Assembly: GCA_900555765.1 (NCBI GenBank)
Contig: USMA01000003.1
Span: 1-15,053, forward strand
Length of the DNA stretch: 15,053 nt
Reading direction: 5' to 3'
From: an uncultured Collinsella sp.
Lineage (GTDB): Bacteria > Actinomycetota > Coriobacteriia > Coriobacteriales > Coriobacteriaceae
Position 1 is the stretch's first letter, and every line of letters begins with the position of its first letter. This document shows positions 1 through 7,277 of the stretch, in pieces. The translations under genes were made by a program, and so were the position numbers. The notes under the pieces were generated by a model. That model saw only the letters and a program-made list of their open reading frames with translations. It did no database searches and was not told where the DNA came from.

Positions 1-68
1 GCTATGCGCTGACGCGGGCGCAGGAGAACTTCAAGGAGATCCGCTTCAAGTTCACATCGGAGTTTTAG
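1..68 (+). CDS. 3' end of an unidentified gene (foreign left segment)
   Basis: Frame 3 is open from the window edge and stops with TAG at 66-68. It gives about 21 residues ending in NFKEIRFKFTSEF. The stop lies about 20 bases before a strong rho-independent terminator, which supports a real gene end. The fragment is too short for me to recognise a family. It belongs to the AT-richer left segment and not to the Collinsella-like DNA that starts near 475. Confidence 0.4.
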   Translation, partial: YALTRAQENFKEIRFKFTSEF

Positions 69-86
69 GGTGCGAGGATGTGTGTT

Positions 87-122
87 TTAAAACCGTCCGG
101 ATTCGTTTCGGACGGTTTTTTT
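87..122 (+). terminator. Rho-independent terminator
   Basis: A perfect 9-bp stem AACCGTCCG (91-99) / CGGACGGTT (109-117) with a 9-base loop is followed by a run of T to 122. An A-run precedes the stem, so it may also work for the opposite strand. It ends the gene fragment that stops at 68. Confidence 0.85.
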
Positions 123-198
123 ATCGTCGTAAAACATAAGAAAAACATACTTTTTGCGTTGAATACCTGAAAAGAAGTTTGTCGGCGAGGTAAAATCG

Positions 199-261
199 AC
201 CGTTTTCGTTAAGCCGAGCGCAGAGCCGAACTTGTTCGGGCTATGCCGAGGCGAGAAAACG
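199..261. repeat. Hairpin repeat, copy 1 of 2
   Basis: A 63-base unit, repeated at 275-337 with only scattered base differences. The outer ends pair, CGTTTTC (201-207) with GAAAACG (255-261). The centre holds a perfect inner hairpin, CCGAAC-tt-GTTCGG. The copies are 76 bases apart start to start. I know no named family that matches it. It looks like a small intergenic palindromic element of the REP/MITE-like kind. Confidence 0.7.
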
Positions 262-274
262 AAGAGAGAAACTC

Positions 275-337
275 ACCGTTTTCGTTAAGCCGAGCATAGA
301 GCCGAACTCGTTCGGACTTCGCCGAGGCGGGAAAGCG
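275..337. repeat. Hairpin repeat, copy 2 of 2
   Basis: Second copy of the 63-base unit. The inner hairpin is kept as CCGAAC-tc-GTTCGG, with the change confined to the loop. The outer arm pair CGTTTTC/GAAAGCG is kept through a G-U wobble. Differences between copies that fall in loops or preserve pairing suggest that the fold matters, but two copies are too few to prove this. Confidence 0.7.
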
Positions 338-362
338 TCTGTTAATAAACAAACGGGTTCCG

Positions 363-384
363 CGCCGCTTTTATTTTCGCGGCG
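363..384 (-). terminator. Hairpin after a minus-strand gene end
   Basis: CGCCGC (363-368) pairs with GCGGCG (379-384) around a 10-base AT-rich loop. It sits directly after the minus-strand TGA at 385-387. There is no clean T run after it on the minus strand, so it is a terminator candidate only. Confidence 0.45.
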
Positions 385-470
385 TCAGGAGATCATCGAG
401 AAATCGATCGACTTCTCTCCCGAATAGCGTCGTTTCAGTTCGCGCAATCCGGCGTGCTCGGGCGCCGCGA
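385..470 (-). CDS. 3' end of an unidentified minus-strand gene (foreign left segment)
   Basis: On the minus strand a frame ending in ELKRRYSGEKSIDFSMIS stops with TGA at 385-387, followed at once by a GC hairpin. The frame stays open far to the right, but from about 475 onward it is only the antisense shadow of homoserine dehydrogenase. The real coding part can therefore be no more than about 28 residues here, with the rest lost at the joint. The position next to a hairpin and the charged, non-repetitive C-terminus suggest a true gene end. I do not recognise the family. The right boundary is approximate. Confidence 0.35.
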
Positions 471-482
471 GCGCCGCATCGG
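465..482. other. Left chimeric joint
   Basis: Homology to homoserine dehydrogenase begins abruptly with IGGEHPATEIF (ATC at 478-480). The codons before it (Leu-Gly-Arg-Arg-Glu-Arg-Arg) do not look like the family's usual hydrophobic strand leading into the GGEHPA-type motif. To the left, the minus-strand gene end and AT-rich repeats take over. The exact base cannot be fixed because the joint lies in GC-rich sequence that could match on both sides. Confidence 0.7.
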
Positions 483-1572
483 CGGCGAGCACCCCGCGAC
501 CGAAATCTTCACCACCGCCTTCGAGAATGGCAAGCACGTCGTCTCTGCCAACAAGGCCCTGCTGGGCCGTCATGTCGAGACGCTCGCCGAGAAGGCGCGC
601 GCGTGCGGCGTGCAGATTAAGTGCGAGGCCAGCTGCGGCGGCGGCATCCCCATCGTGAGCACGCTCGAGCACGACCTGGTGGGCAACAAGATCCTGACCA
701 TCGCTGGCATTCTCAACGGCACCACCAACTACATCCTGTCGCGCATGGACGCCGAGGGCGCCGATTACGCTGACGTGCTCGCCGACGCCCAGGCAAAGGG
801 CTATGCCGAGGCCGACCCGTCCGCCGACGTCGACGGCTTCGACGCCGCCAGCAAGACGGCAATCCTCGCTTCCATCGGCTTTGGCACCCGCGTGACCACC
901 GACGATGTCTACCAGCAGGGTATCCGTACCATCGGCGCCGAAGACATTGCCCAGGCCCGCGAGCTCGGCTACACCATCAAGCTGCTGGGCATCGCACGCA
1001 ACACCGACGCTGGCGTCGACGTCCGCGTGCATCCCACGCTGATCCCCGCCGACCACATGCTTGCCAAGGTCAACGGCGCCATGAACGCCGTCTACGTGGT
1101 AGGCGACGCCGTGGGCGAGACCATGTTCTACGGTGCCGGCGCAGGCTCCTTCCCCACCGCAAGCGCCGTCGTGGGCGACATCCTGTCGCTCTCCGAGCAG
1201 ATCAGCCGCGGCGTGGCTCCGCTGCCCGAGATTGAACCCTATGGCCACAACCTCGCCTTTAAGCCCATGGACGAGCTCCAGACCAAGTACTATGTGCGCC
1301 TGAAGGTCGCCGACCGCGTGGGCGCCCTGTCCGAGACGGTCGACATCTTTGCCAAGCACAACATCTCGATCTCGCTCATCAACCAGGTCGAGGACGGCAA
1401 GTCGGGCGTCAGCGATGCCTGCTCGGTCATCTTCCTGACGCACCGCGCGCTCGAGAAGGACGTCCAGGCTGCCGCCGCCGAGCTTGCCAGCGTCGACTGC
1501 GTGGCCGAGGTCGCCAACGTCCTACGCATCGAGGACGTTGAGGCTTGGACCGAAGGCGTCATGGCCAACTAG
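475..1572 (+). CDS. hom: Homoserine dehydrogenase, 5'-truncated
   Basis: Reduces aspartate semialdehyde to homoserine with NAD(P)H, the branch step to threonine and methionine, in the cytoplasm. About 364 native residues remain of a family length near 430. The N-terminal Rossmann segment with the dinucleotide glycine loop is missing. Seen in order: the nucleotide-side Lys in SANKALLG (553-555), GGGIP, the GILNGTTNYILSRM signature, and the catalytic core GYAEADPSADVDGFDAASK. In the core, Glu (808-810), Asp (841-843) and Lys (853-855) have the same spacing as yeast E208, D219 and K223. A C-terminal ACT domain (about 1288-1540) is expected to sense threonine. No genuine start is present: the GTG at 454 lies in foreign sequence and has no good ribosome site. 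As it stands the gene cannot make a working enzyme. The truncation comes from the joint, because the rest is intact. Confidence 0.92.
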   Translation, partial: RIGGEHPATEIFTTAFENGKHVVSANKALLGRHVETLAEKARACGVQIKCEASCGGGIPIVSTLEHDLVGNKILTIAGILNGTTNYILSRMDAEGADYADVLADAQAKGYAEADPSADVDGFDAASKTAILASIGFGTRVTTDDVYQQGIRTIGAEDIAQARELGYTIKLLGIARNTDAGVDVRVHPTLIPADHMLAKVNGAMNAVYVVGDAVGETMFYGAGAGSFPTASAVVGDILSLSEQISRGVAPLPEIEPYGHNLAFKPMDELQTKYYVRLKVADRVGALSETVDIFAKHNISISLINQVEDGKSGVSDACSVIFLTHRALEKDVQAAAAELASVDCVAEVANVLRIEDVEAWTEGVMAN

Positions 1573-1607
1573 TCCACTACTTCGAACCTCAACGAAGCTC
1601 AACGCAA

Positions 1608-1655
1608 AAGGCGCGTTGCCTGCATCAACCGCAGGCAGCGCGCCTTCTATTATTT
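1608..1655. terminator. Long bidirectional terminator between hom and the antiporter
   Basis: A 16-bp stem, AAGGCGCGTTGCCTGC (1608-1623) with GCAGGCAGCGCGCCTT (1631-1646), has one T-G wobble and a 7-base loop. A T-rich tail follows on the plus strand and a short T run follows on the minus strand. It serves hom from the left and the converging antiporter gene (stop at 1685-1687) from the right. Confidence 0.85.
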
Positions 1656-1684
1656 GGACGGAACCCGTATCCCGACATTCCTTG

Positions 1685-3247
1685 CTACTTGCCGTCGTCG
1701 TCCTGGGCCTCATCGCGTGCATAGAGCTCCAGCATGCGGCGGCGGTATTCGCGCACGGCGAGCTTGGCGCGCTCCAGACGGCGGCGCTCGCGTGGGGTCA
1801 GCTCGGATGGGTCGACCTCGTCTCCATAGGTCTTATCGGCAAGTAGGTGCGCCGCGTCCACGATGCGGGCATCGATGTGGCCGCTCGCCGCCTCGGCGGA
1901 AAGACGCTCGGCAATCGCATCGAGCGTAGGCAGGCCCTCGAATACGCGACCATGGCCATGCGAAGTCAGCAGCTCATGCTCGCGCGCGAGCAAGCTCGCT
2001 AAGTCGTGGTGGGCGCGCAGGATGTCGAGCGCATCGGATGGATGCTCGGCAACTTCTGCCACGGCGGCGACCGGCGCGGCATCCACCACGCGGTAGAAGA
2101 GCTGCGCGAGCAATGGCATCAAGAACACCGTGATGGCGCCGGCGGCAACCATAACCGACGCGATGTCTTGCGACAGCGCGCCCGCGTTGACGGCAACGCT
2201 CGTCACGGCAACGATGATCGGCAGCGCCGTGGTGCAGTACAGGGCCACGGTAATGCGACCATACGCCGACACATCGCGCGTCGCAGGGCAAATGCTCATA
2301 GAAATAAGAATGGGCACGGCACGAATAATCAGCAACGCCACGATAAAGCCCACGAGCAGACCCGGGCGCGACGCCACGGCCGTCAGGTCGATCTTTGCGC
2401 CCGATACGGTAAAGAACACCGGAATCAAAAAGCCGTAGGCCAGGCCGTCGAGCTTGGTCTCGAGCGTATGGTTGCCCTCGGGGATGATGTAGCGCAAGAC
2501 AAAGCCGGCGGCAAAAGAACCCAACACAATGTCGAGATCAAAGACGGCCGAGAAAGCCACGAGTGTGACCAGGATGAGCACCGTCAGGCGCACGAAGGTC
2601 TGCGACGTGGTATCGGCGCGTTCCTCGACAAACGCAAAGAAGCGGCTGCCGCCGCGCTTGGAGCGGCTTGGGACCACGGCAAGCAACACGCAGACCACCG
2701 CAAACAGGCCAAGAATCACGAGCGTTTGGATGCCGGTACGGGCAGACAGCAGCACCGACATGGCAAGCACGGGGCCGAGCTCGCCCCAGGTGCCATACGC
2801 GAGAATCGAGTCGCCCACGCGCGTTCCGACAAGTGAACGCTCACGCATGATGGGCACGAGCGTGCCGAGCGCCGTAGAAGTGAGGGCAAGCGTCACGGCG
2901 ATACCGTCGAAATGGCTGACCGAGAACCACGGGGTAAAGCGCACGGCAAGCCAGGCGATACCAAACGTGACGACCCACGTTGCCAAGCCGTAGCGCCCCT
3001 CGACACCCGTGATGCTCTTGGGATCGATCTCAAAGCCGGCAAGCAGGAACAAAAAGGCCAGACCGAGCTCGGACACAAGCGAGACCTCGGCATCTACATG
3101 GATGACGCCGAGCATATGGGGTCCCAGCACCGCGCCGAGCACGAGCAAAAAGACCGTCTCGGGAACGGGTTTTCCAGGAATCGCCGAGGCGATAAAGGGG
3201 CTTGCAAAGGCCACGAGTGCGATGATGGCGAGCGAAACGAATGCCAT
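1685..3247 (-). CDS. Cation/proton antiporter (CPA2 / KefB-like) with cytoplasmic tail
   Basis: A 520-residue inner-membrane protein that should exchange Na+ or K+ for protons. Residues 1 to about 386 are a string of about 11-13 hydrophobic segments typical of the Na+/H+ exchanger domain. They include LGLAFLFLLAGFEID (the 'LAGLE-like' stretch), ALTSTALGTLVPIM, and GDSILAYGTWGELGPVLAMS in the ion-path region. From about residue 387 a 134-residue hydrophilic tail follows. It is rich in Glu, Arg and His, contains a basic helix RERRRLERAKLAVREYRRR, and ends in an acidic cluster. No TrkA-N/RCK motif is visible in the tail. The ATG at 3245-3247 has a good ribosome site (AGAAAGG) and starts directly with a membrane helix. 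The gene is monocistronic, divergent from purL and convergent with hom. Which ion it moves cannot be read from the sequence. Confidence 0.85.
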   Translation of the reverse strand: MAFVSLAIIALVAFASPFIASAIPGKPVPETVFLLVLGAVLGPHMLGVIHVDAEVSLVSELGLAFLFLLAGFEIDPKSITGVEGRYGLATWVVTFGIAWLAVRFTPWFSVSHFDGIAVTLALTSTALGTLVPIMRERSLVGTRVGDSILAYGTWGELGPVLAMSVLLSARTGIQTLVILGLFAVVCVLLAVVPSRSKRGGSRFFAFVEERADTTSQTFVRLTVLILVTLVAFSAVFDLDIVLGSFAAGFVLRYIIPEGNHTLETKLDGLAYGFLIPVFFTVSGAKIDLTAVASRPGLLVGFIVALLIIRAVPILISMSICPATRDVSAYGRITVALYCTTALPIIVAVTSVAVNAGALSQDIASVMVAAGAITVFLMPLLAQLFYRVVDAAPVAAVAEVAEHPSDALDILRAHHDLASLLAREHELLTSHGHGRVFEGLPTLDAIAERLSAEAASGHIDARIVDAAHLLADKTYGDEVDPSELTPRERRRLERAKLAVREYRRRMLELYARDEAQDDDGK

Positions 3248-3293
3248 GTGATGCCTTTCTCTTGTTTGCGCTTCACTGTAGCACCCTCGCCGT

Positions 3294-3329
3294 CCTCACC
3301 GCGCCGCGAGCTGTCGTATCATAGTGAGG
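3294..3329 (+). promoter_or_regulatory. Candidate purL promoter with flanking inverted repeat
   Basis: A -10-like TATCAT (3317-3322) lies about 110 bases before the purL ATG. I see no good -35. The -10 sits between CCTCAC (3294-3299) and GTGAGG (3324-3329), a 6-bp inverted repeat that could be an operator or chance. If used, it would give a leader of about 100 bases. I could not match that leader to a purine or PRPP riboswitch. Confidence 0.25.
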
Positions 3330-3431
3330 TTTACAAACATGTGGCTCAAGGCGACCGCAGGGCAGACCCCGCAAACCGACCGCTGCCGCATACCGTACCG
3401 TACGCCCAACCGATCAGGAAGGCAGGAACCT

Positions 3432-6400
3432 ATGGTCTCTCGTATCTACGTGGAGAAGAAACCCGGGTTCGACGTCGAGGCTCAGCAGCTCAAGGGCGAG
3501 CTGACCGAAATTCTCGGCATCAAGGGCATCGAGGCCCTGAGGATCATCAACCGCTACGACGTCGAGGGCATCGACGAGGAGCTTTTCCGCTCCTGCGTGC
3601 CGACCGTCTTTAGCGAGCCCCAGGTCGATGTGACCTACGACGAGCTCCCCGCAAGCGATGGCGCCGTCTTTGCCGTCGAATTCCTGCCTGGCCAGTTTGA
3701 CCAGCGCGCCGACTCCGCCAGCGAGTGTGTGCAGCTCATCAGCCAGGGCGAGCGCCCCGCCGTGCGCTCCGCCAAGGGCTATATGATCTCGGGCGCTCTG
3801 GACGAGGCCGCCATCGATGCCATCAAGCACTACGTGGTGAACCCCGTCGAGGCGCGCATCGCCTCGCTCGACCTGCCCGAGACGCTGTACATGGAGACCC
3901 CCGAGCCCCAGCCCGTCGAGGTGCTCGACGGCTTCCGCGAGCTCGACGAGGCCGGCCTTGCCGCCTTTATCGCCGATCGCGGCCTTGCCATGGACGAGGC
4001 GGACATCGCCTTCTGCCAGCAGTACTTCCGCGATGAGGACCGCGACCCCACCATCACCGAGATCCGCGTGATCGACACCTACTGGTCCGACCACTGCCGC
4101 CACACCACCTTCGGCACCGTCCTGGACGACGTGACGATCGACGACGCCGTGGTGCAGCAAGCCTTCGACCGCTACATGGAGATGCGCCACGAACTCGGCC
4201 GCGACGCCAAGCCCGTCTGCCTCATGGACATGGGCACCATCGGCGCCAAGTACCTTAAGAAGACCGGCGTCATGACCGATGTCGACGAGTCCGAGGAGAT
4301 CAACGCCTGCACCGTCAAGGTGAAGGTCGATGTCGATGGCGAGGACCAGGACTGGCTGTTCCTCTTTAAGAACGAGACCCACAACCACCCGACCGAGATC
4401 GAGCCCTTCGGCGGTGCCGCCACCTGCGTGGGCGGCGCCATCCGCGACCCGCTCTCGGGCCGCAGCTATGTGTACCAGGCCATGCGCGTCACCGGCGCCG
4501 GCGACCCCACCGTCCCGGTTTCCGAGACGCTCGAGGGCAAGCTGCCGCAGCGCAAGCTCGTGACCACTGCCGCCGCCGGCTACTCCAGCTACGGCAACCA
4601 GATCGGCCTTGCCACCGGTCAGGTCAACGAACTCTATCACCCCGGTTACGTGGCCAAGCGCATGGAGGTTGGCGCCGTCGTGGGCGCTACCCCGGCAAAC
4701 CACGTTCGTCGCGAGTGCCCTGCCCCCACCGACAAGATCATCCTGCTGGGCGGCCGCACCGGCCGCGATGGCATCGGTGGCGCCACCGGCTCCTCCAAGA
4801 CCCAGAACACCGAGTCCATCGAGACCTCGGGTGCTGAGGTCCAGAAGGGCAACGCCCCTGTCGAGCGCAAGCTGCAGCGCCTGTTCCGCCGCGGCGACGC
4901 CTGCCGTCTGATCAAGCGCTGCAACGACTTTGGCGCCGGCGGCGTCTCGGTCGCCGTGGGCGAGCTTGCCGACGGCCTGTATGTCGACCTTGATACCGTG
5001 ACCAAGAAGTACGACGGCCTGGACGGCACCGAGCTCGCTATCTCTGAGTCCCAGGAGCGCATGGCCTGTGCCGTCGCCGACGGTGACGTCGAGGAGTTCA
5101 TGGGCTACGCCGCTGAGGAGAACCTCGAGGCGACCGTTATCGCCGAGGTTACCGCCGAGCCGCGCATGCGCATGGCCTGGAACGGCGTCGCCATCGTCGA
5201 CCTGTCCCGCGAGTTCCTCAACTCCAACGGCGCACCCAAGCACCAGGTCGCCCACGTGTGCGCCCGTAGCGTGTGGCAGCCAAGCTGGGCCGGCACCACG
5301 CTCGCCGAGCGCATGACCTCGCTTGTCACCGACCTCAACGTCGCTTCCAACAAGGGCCTTTCCGAGCGCTTCGACTCCACCATCGGCGCCGCGACCGTGC
5401 TCATGCCCTTTGGCGGCAAGACGCAGCTCACCCCCAGCTCGGCCATGGTCGCCAAGTTCCCCGTGGACGGCGAGACCACCACGGCGAGTGCCATGGCATG
5501 GGGCTTCAACCCCTATCTGATGGAGGCCGACCAGTTTGCGGGCGCCTACCTGTCCGTGGTCGAGTCCATCGCCAAGCTCGTGGCTGCCGGCTTTGAGCAC
5601 AAGCGCGCCTACCTCTCCTTCCAGGAGTACTTCGAGCGTCTGCGCACCGAGGCAGAGCGCTGGGGCAAGCCCATGGCCGCCGTCCTGGGTGCCCTTATGG
5701 CCCAGGTCGACCTGGGTGCCGGCGCCATCGGTGGCAAGGATTCCATGAGCGGCTCGTTTGAGGACGAGGCCGGCGAGCTCAACGTTCCGCCGACCCTGAT
5801 CAGCTTCGCCGTCGCCGTGGGCAAGGCCGCCCGCGCCGTCTCGCCCGAGTTCAAGGGCCTCACGCACCGCGTCGTCCGCATCGCCCCCTCCACCTATGGC
5901 GAGGACTACCGTCCCGACGCCCAGCAGCTGCTCGCCGCGTTTGACGCTGTCGAGGCGCTCACTGCTACCGGCAACGCCCTGGCCATCTCCACGCCCGGCT
6001 ACGGCTGCGGCGCCGAGAGCCTCTTTAAGATGTGCGTCGGTAACCAGATCGGTATCGAGCTAGCCGAGGATGTAGACGTGGAGAGCCTCTTCACCCCGCT
6101 CTACGGCAGCTTTATCGTCGAGCTCGCCGAGGATGCCGAGCTGCCCGAGGTCGCCGACGGCGTTGTCGTCGAGCCCCTGGGCACCACCGTCGAGGGCTAT
6201 GTCATCGACACCGGCTCCGAAGTCATCGAGCTCGCCGAGCTCCAGGAGGCCTGGGAGAGCGGCATCGAGGGCGTCTTTGCCTACCGCAGCGCCGACGAGA
6301 CCCCCGAGGTCGAGACCATCGACTTCCGCGCCAAGAACATCCACGTGTACGCCGGCGCCAAGATCGCCCGCCCGCGCGTGGTTATCCCCGTGTTCCCCGG

Positions 6401-7178
6401 CAACAATTGCGAGTACGACAGCGCCCGTGCCTTCCGTGCCGCCGGTGCTGAGGCCGACACCTTCGTGATCAACAACCTCACGCCCGAGGCCGTCGCCGAG
6501 AGCACCCACGCGCTTGCCCGCCGCATCCGTGCAAGCCAGCTCGTTATGCTCCCCGGCGGCTTCTCGGGCGGCGACGAGCCCGACGGCTCTGCCAAGTTCA
6601 TCACGGCGTTCTTCCGCGCTCCCGAGGTCACCGAGGCAGTCCGCGACCTGCTCAAGGCCCGCGATGGCCTAATGCTGGGCATCTGCAACGGCTTCCAGGC
6701 CCTGATCAAGCTCGGCCTGGTGCCCTACGGCGACATCGTCGACGCCACGCCCGATGCGCCCACGTTGACGTTCAACACCATCGGTCGCCACCAGAGCCGT
6801 CTGGTGCGCACCCGCATCTCGTCCAACTTGTCCCCGTGGCTGTCGCAGTGCAGCCTGGACGACCCCTACACCGTCGCCATCAGCCACGGCGAGGGCCGCT
6901 TTGTCGCCAATGACGAAGTGCTCGCCCAGCTGATCGCCAACGGCCAGGTCGCCACGCAGTACGTTGGCGAGGACGGCAAGCCCAGCATGGATCTCTCCGT
7001 CAACCCCAATGGCTCCGCACTCGCCATCGAGGGCATCACCAGCCCCGACGGCCGCGTCCTGGGCAAGATGGGCCATGCCGAGCGTCGCGGCGACAACCTG
7101 TACCGCAACGTGCCCGAGCATGTCCCCGGCGATAAGTTCATGCCGATCTTTGAGAGCGGCGTGGCCTACTTCGATTAA
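3432..7178 (+). CDS. purL: Phosphoribosylformylglycinamidine synthase, large single-chain form
   Basis: Converts FGAR, ATP and glutamine to FGAM, the fourth step of purine synthesis, in the cytoplasm. The 1248 residues match the large fused form (PurS-like start, PurL core and glutaminase in one chain). An N-terminal PurS-like/linker region (about 1-200) is followed by two AIRS-type halves. The first contains NETHNHPTEIEPFGG (from residue 314) and the second contains GAGAIGGKDSMSGSF. The class I glutamine amidotransferase domain runs from about residue 980. Its triad is complete: nucleophile Cys1085 in MLGICNGFQ, and His1215 and Glu1217 in GHAER. The ATG at 3432 is preferred over an upstream in-frame start at 3324, because the ribosome site AGGAAGGCAGG is just before it and MVSRIYVEKKPGF is the natural start. 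The upstream codons are not protein-like. No partner pur genes are adjacent. A terminator follows. Confidence 0.95.
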   Translation: MVSRIYVEKKPGFDVEAQQLKGELTEILGIKGIEALRIINRYDVEGIDEELFRSCVPTVFSEPQVDVTYDELPASDGAVFAVEFLPGQFDQRADSASECVQLISQGERPAVRSAKGYMISGALDEAAIDAIKHYVVNPVEARIASLDLPETLYMETPEPQPVEVLDGFRELDEAGLAAFIADRGLAMDEADIAFCQQYFRDEDRDPTITEIRVIDTYWSDHCRHTTFGTVLDDVTIDDAVVQQAFDRYMEMRHELGRDAKPVCLMDMGTIGAKYLKKTGVMTDVDESEEINACTVKVKVDVDGEDQDWLFLFKNETHNHPTEIEPFGGAATCVGGAIRDPLSGRSYVYQAMRVTGAGDPTVPVSETLEGKLPQRKLVTTAAAGYSSYGNQIGLATGQVNELYHPGYVAKRMEVGAVVGATPANHVRRECPAPTDKIILLGGRTGRDGIGGATGSSKTQNTESIETSGAEVQKGNAPVERKLQRLFRRGDACRLIKRCNDFGAGGVSVAVGELADGLYVDLDTVTKKYDGLDGTELAISESQERMACAVADGDVEEFMGYAAEENLEATVIAEVTAEPRMRMAWNGVAIVDLSREFLNSNGAPKHQVAHVCARSVWQPSWAGTTLAERMTSLVTDLNVASNKGLSERFDSTIGAATVLMPFGGKTQLTPSSAMVAKFPVDGETTTASAMAWGFNPYLMEADQFAGAYLSVVESIAKLVAAGFEHKRAYLSFQEYFERLRTEAERWGKPMAAVLGALMAQVDLGAGAIGGKDSMSGSFEDEAGELNVPPTLISFAVAVGKAARAVSPEFKGLTHRVVRIAPSTYGEDYRPDAQQLLAAFDAVEALTATGNALAISTPGYGCGAESLFKMCVGNQIGIELAEDVDVESLFTPLYGSFIVELAEDAELPEVADGVVVEPLGTTVEGYVIDTGSEVIELAELQEAWESGIEGVFAYRSADETPEVETIDFRAKNIHVYAGAKIARPRVVIPVFPGNNCEYDSARAFRAAGAEADTFVINNLTPEAVAESTHALARRIRASQLVMLPGGFSGGDEPDGSAKFITAFFRAPEVTEAVRDLLKARDGLMLGICNGFQALIKLGLVPYGDIVDATPDAPTLTFNTIGRHQSRLVRTRISSNLSPWLSQCSLDDPYTVAISHGEGRFVANDEVLAQLIANGQVATQYVGEDGKPSMDLSVNPNGSALAIEGITSPDGRVLGKMGHAERRGDNLYRNVPEHVPGDKFMPIFESGVAYFD

Positions 7179-7193
7179 ACCTTTCCCATCGGG

Positions 7194-7199
7194 TACAAT
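7194..7199 (+). promoter_or_regulatory. Candidate -10 box before the EamA gene
   Basis: TACAAT lies 16 bases after the purL stop. A weak -35 (TTCGAT, 7170-7175) overlaps the purL end at 18-base spacing. If active, transcription would start near 7206 and meet the purL terminator hairpin before reaching the EamA start at 7278. Confidence 0.35.
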
Positions 7200-7215
7200 C
7201 CCTTCGGGTAACAAC

Positions 7216-7252
7216 ACCCGCCACCGACACATCCGGTGGCGGGTTCTTTTTT
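7216..7252 (+). terminator. Terminator between purL and the EamA gene
   Basis: A perfect 11-bp stem, ACCCGCCACCG (7216-7226) / CGGTGGCGGGT (7234-7244), has a 7-base loop and the tail TCTTTTTT. It ends purL. The upstream CGGGT (7205-7209) could pair with the first five bases of the left arm, giving a short competing hairpin. Confidence 0.85.
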
Positions 7253-7277
7253 GCTTCGCGCATGTAGGAAGGACATC

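Noticed and set aside
199..337. CRISPR array
   Set aside because: Only two copies with an imperfect 63-base unit that is itself palindromic. There are no regular spacers and no cas genes.
385..1443. Long minus-strand open frame across hom
   Set aside because: Its translation is low-complexity (Gly, Ala, His, Val, Asp), typical of the antisense of a GC-rich gene. Only the extreme end at 385-470 may be real coding.
1573..1600. TTCGAACC as a tRNA T-loop
   Set aside because: There are no flanking complementary arms or acceptor stem on either strand. No tRNA was found anywhere in the window.
2006..2836. Plus-strand open frame inside the antiporter gene
   Set aside because: Rich in Arg, His, Asp and Gly with no domain pattern. 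The minus-strand membrane protein explains the region.
3324..3431. Upstream in-frame start extending purL by 36 residues
   Set aside because: The added residues are not protein-like and the strong ribosome site lies at 3416-3426, just before the ATG at 3432.
3330..3431. Purine or PRPP riboswitch in the purL leader
   Set aside because: I could not find the conserved core of either class. Only weak stems such as GGCAG/CTGCC (3361-3387) are present.
3414..5867. 817-codon minus-strand open frame opposite purL
   Set aside because: It is an antisense shadow with a repetitive Gly/Ala/His/Val/Asp composition. purL on the plus strand is complete with all catalytic residues.
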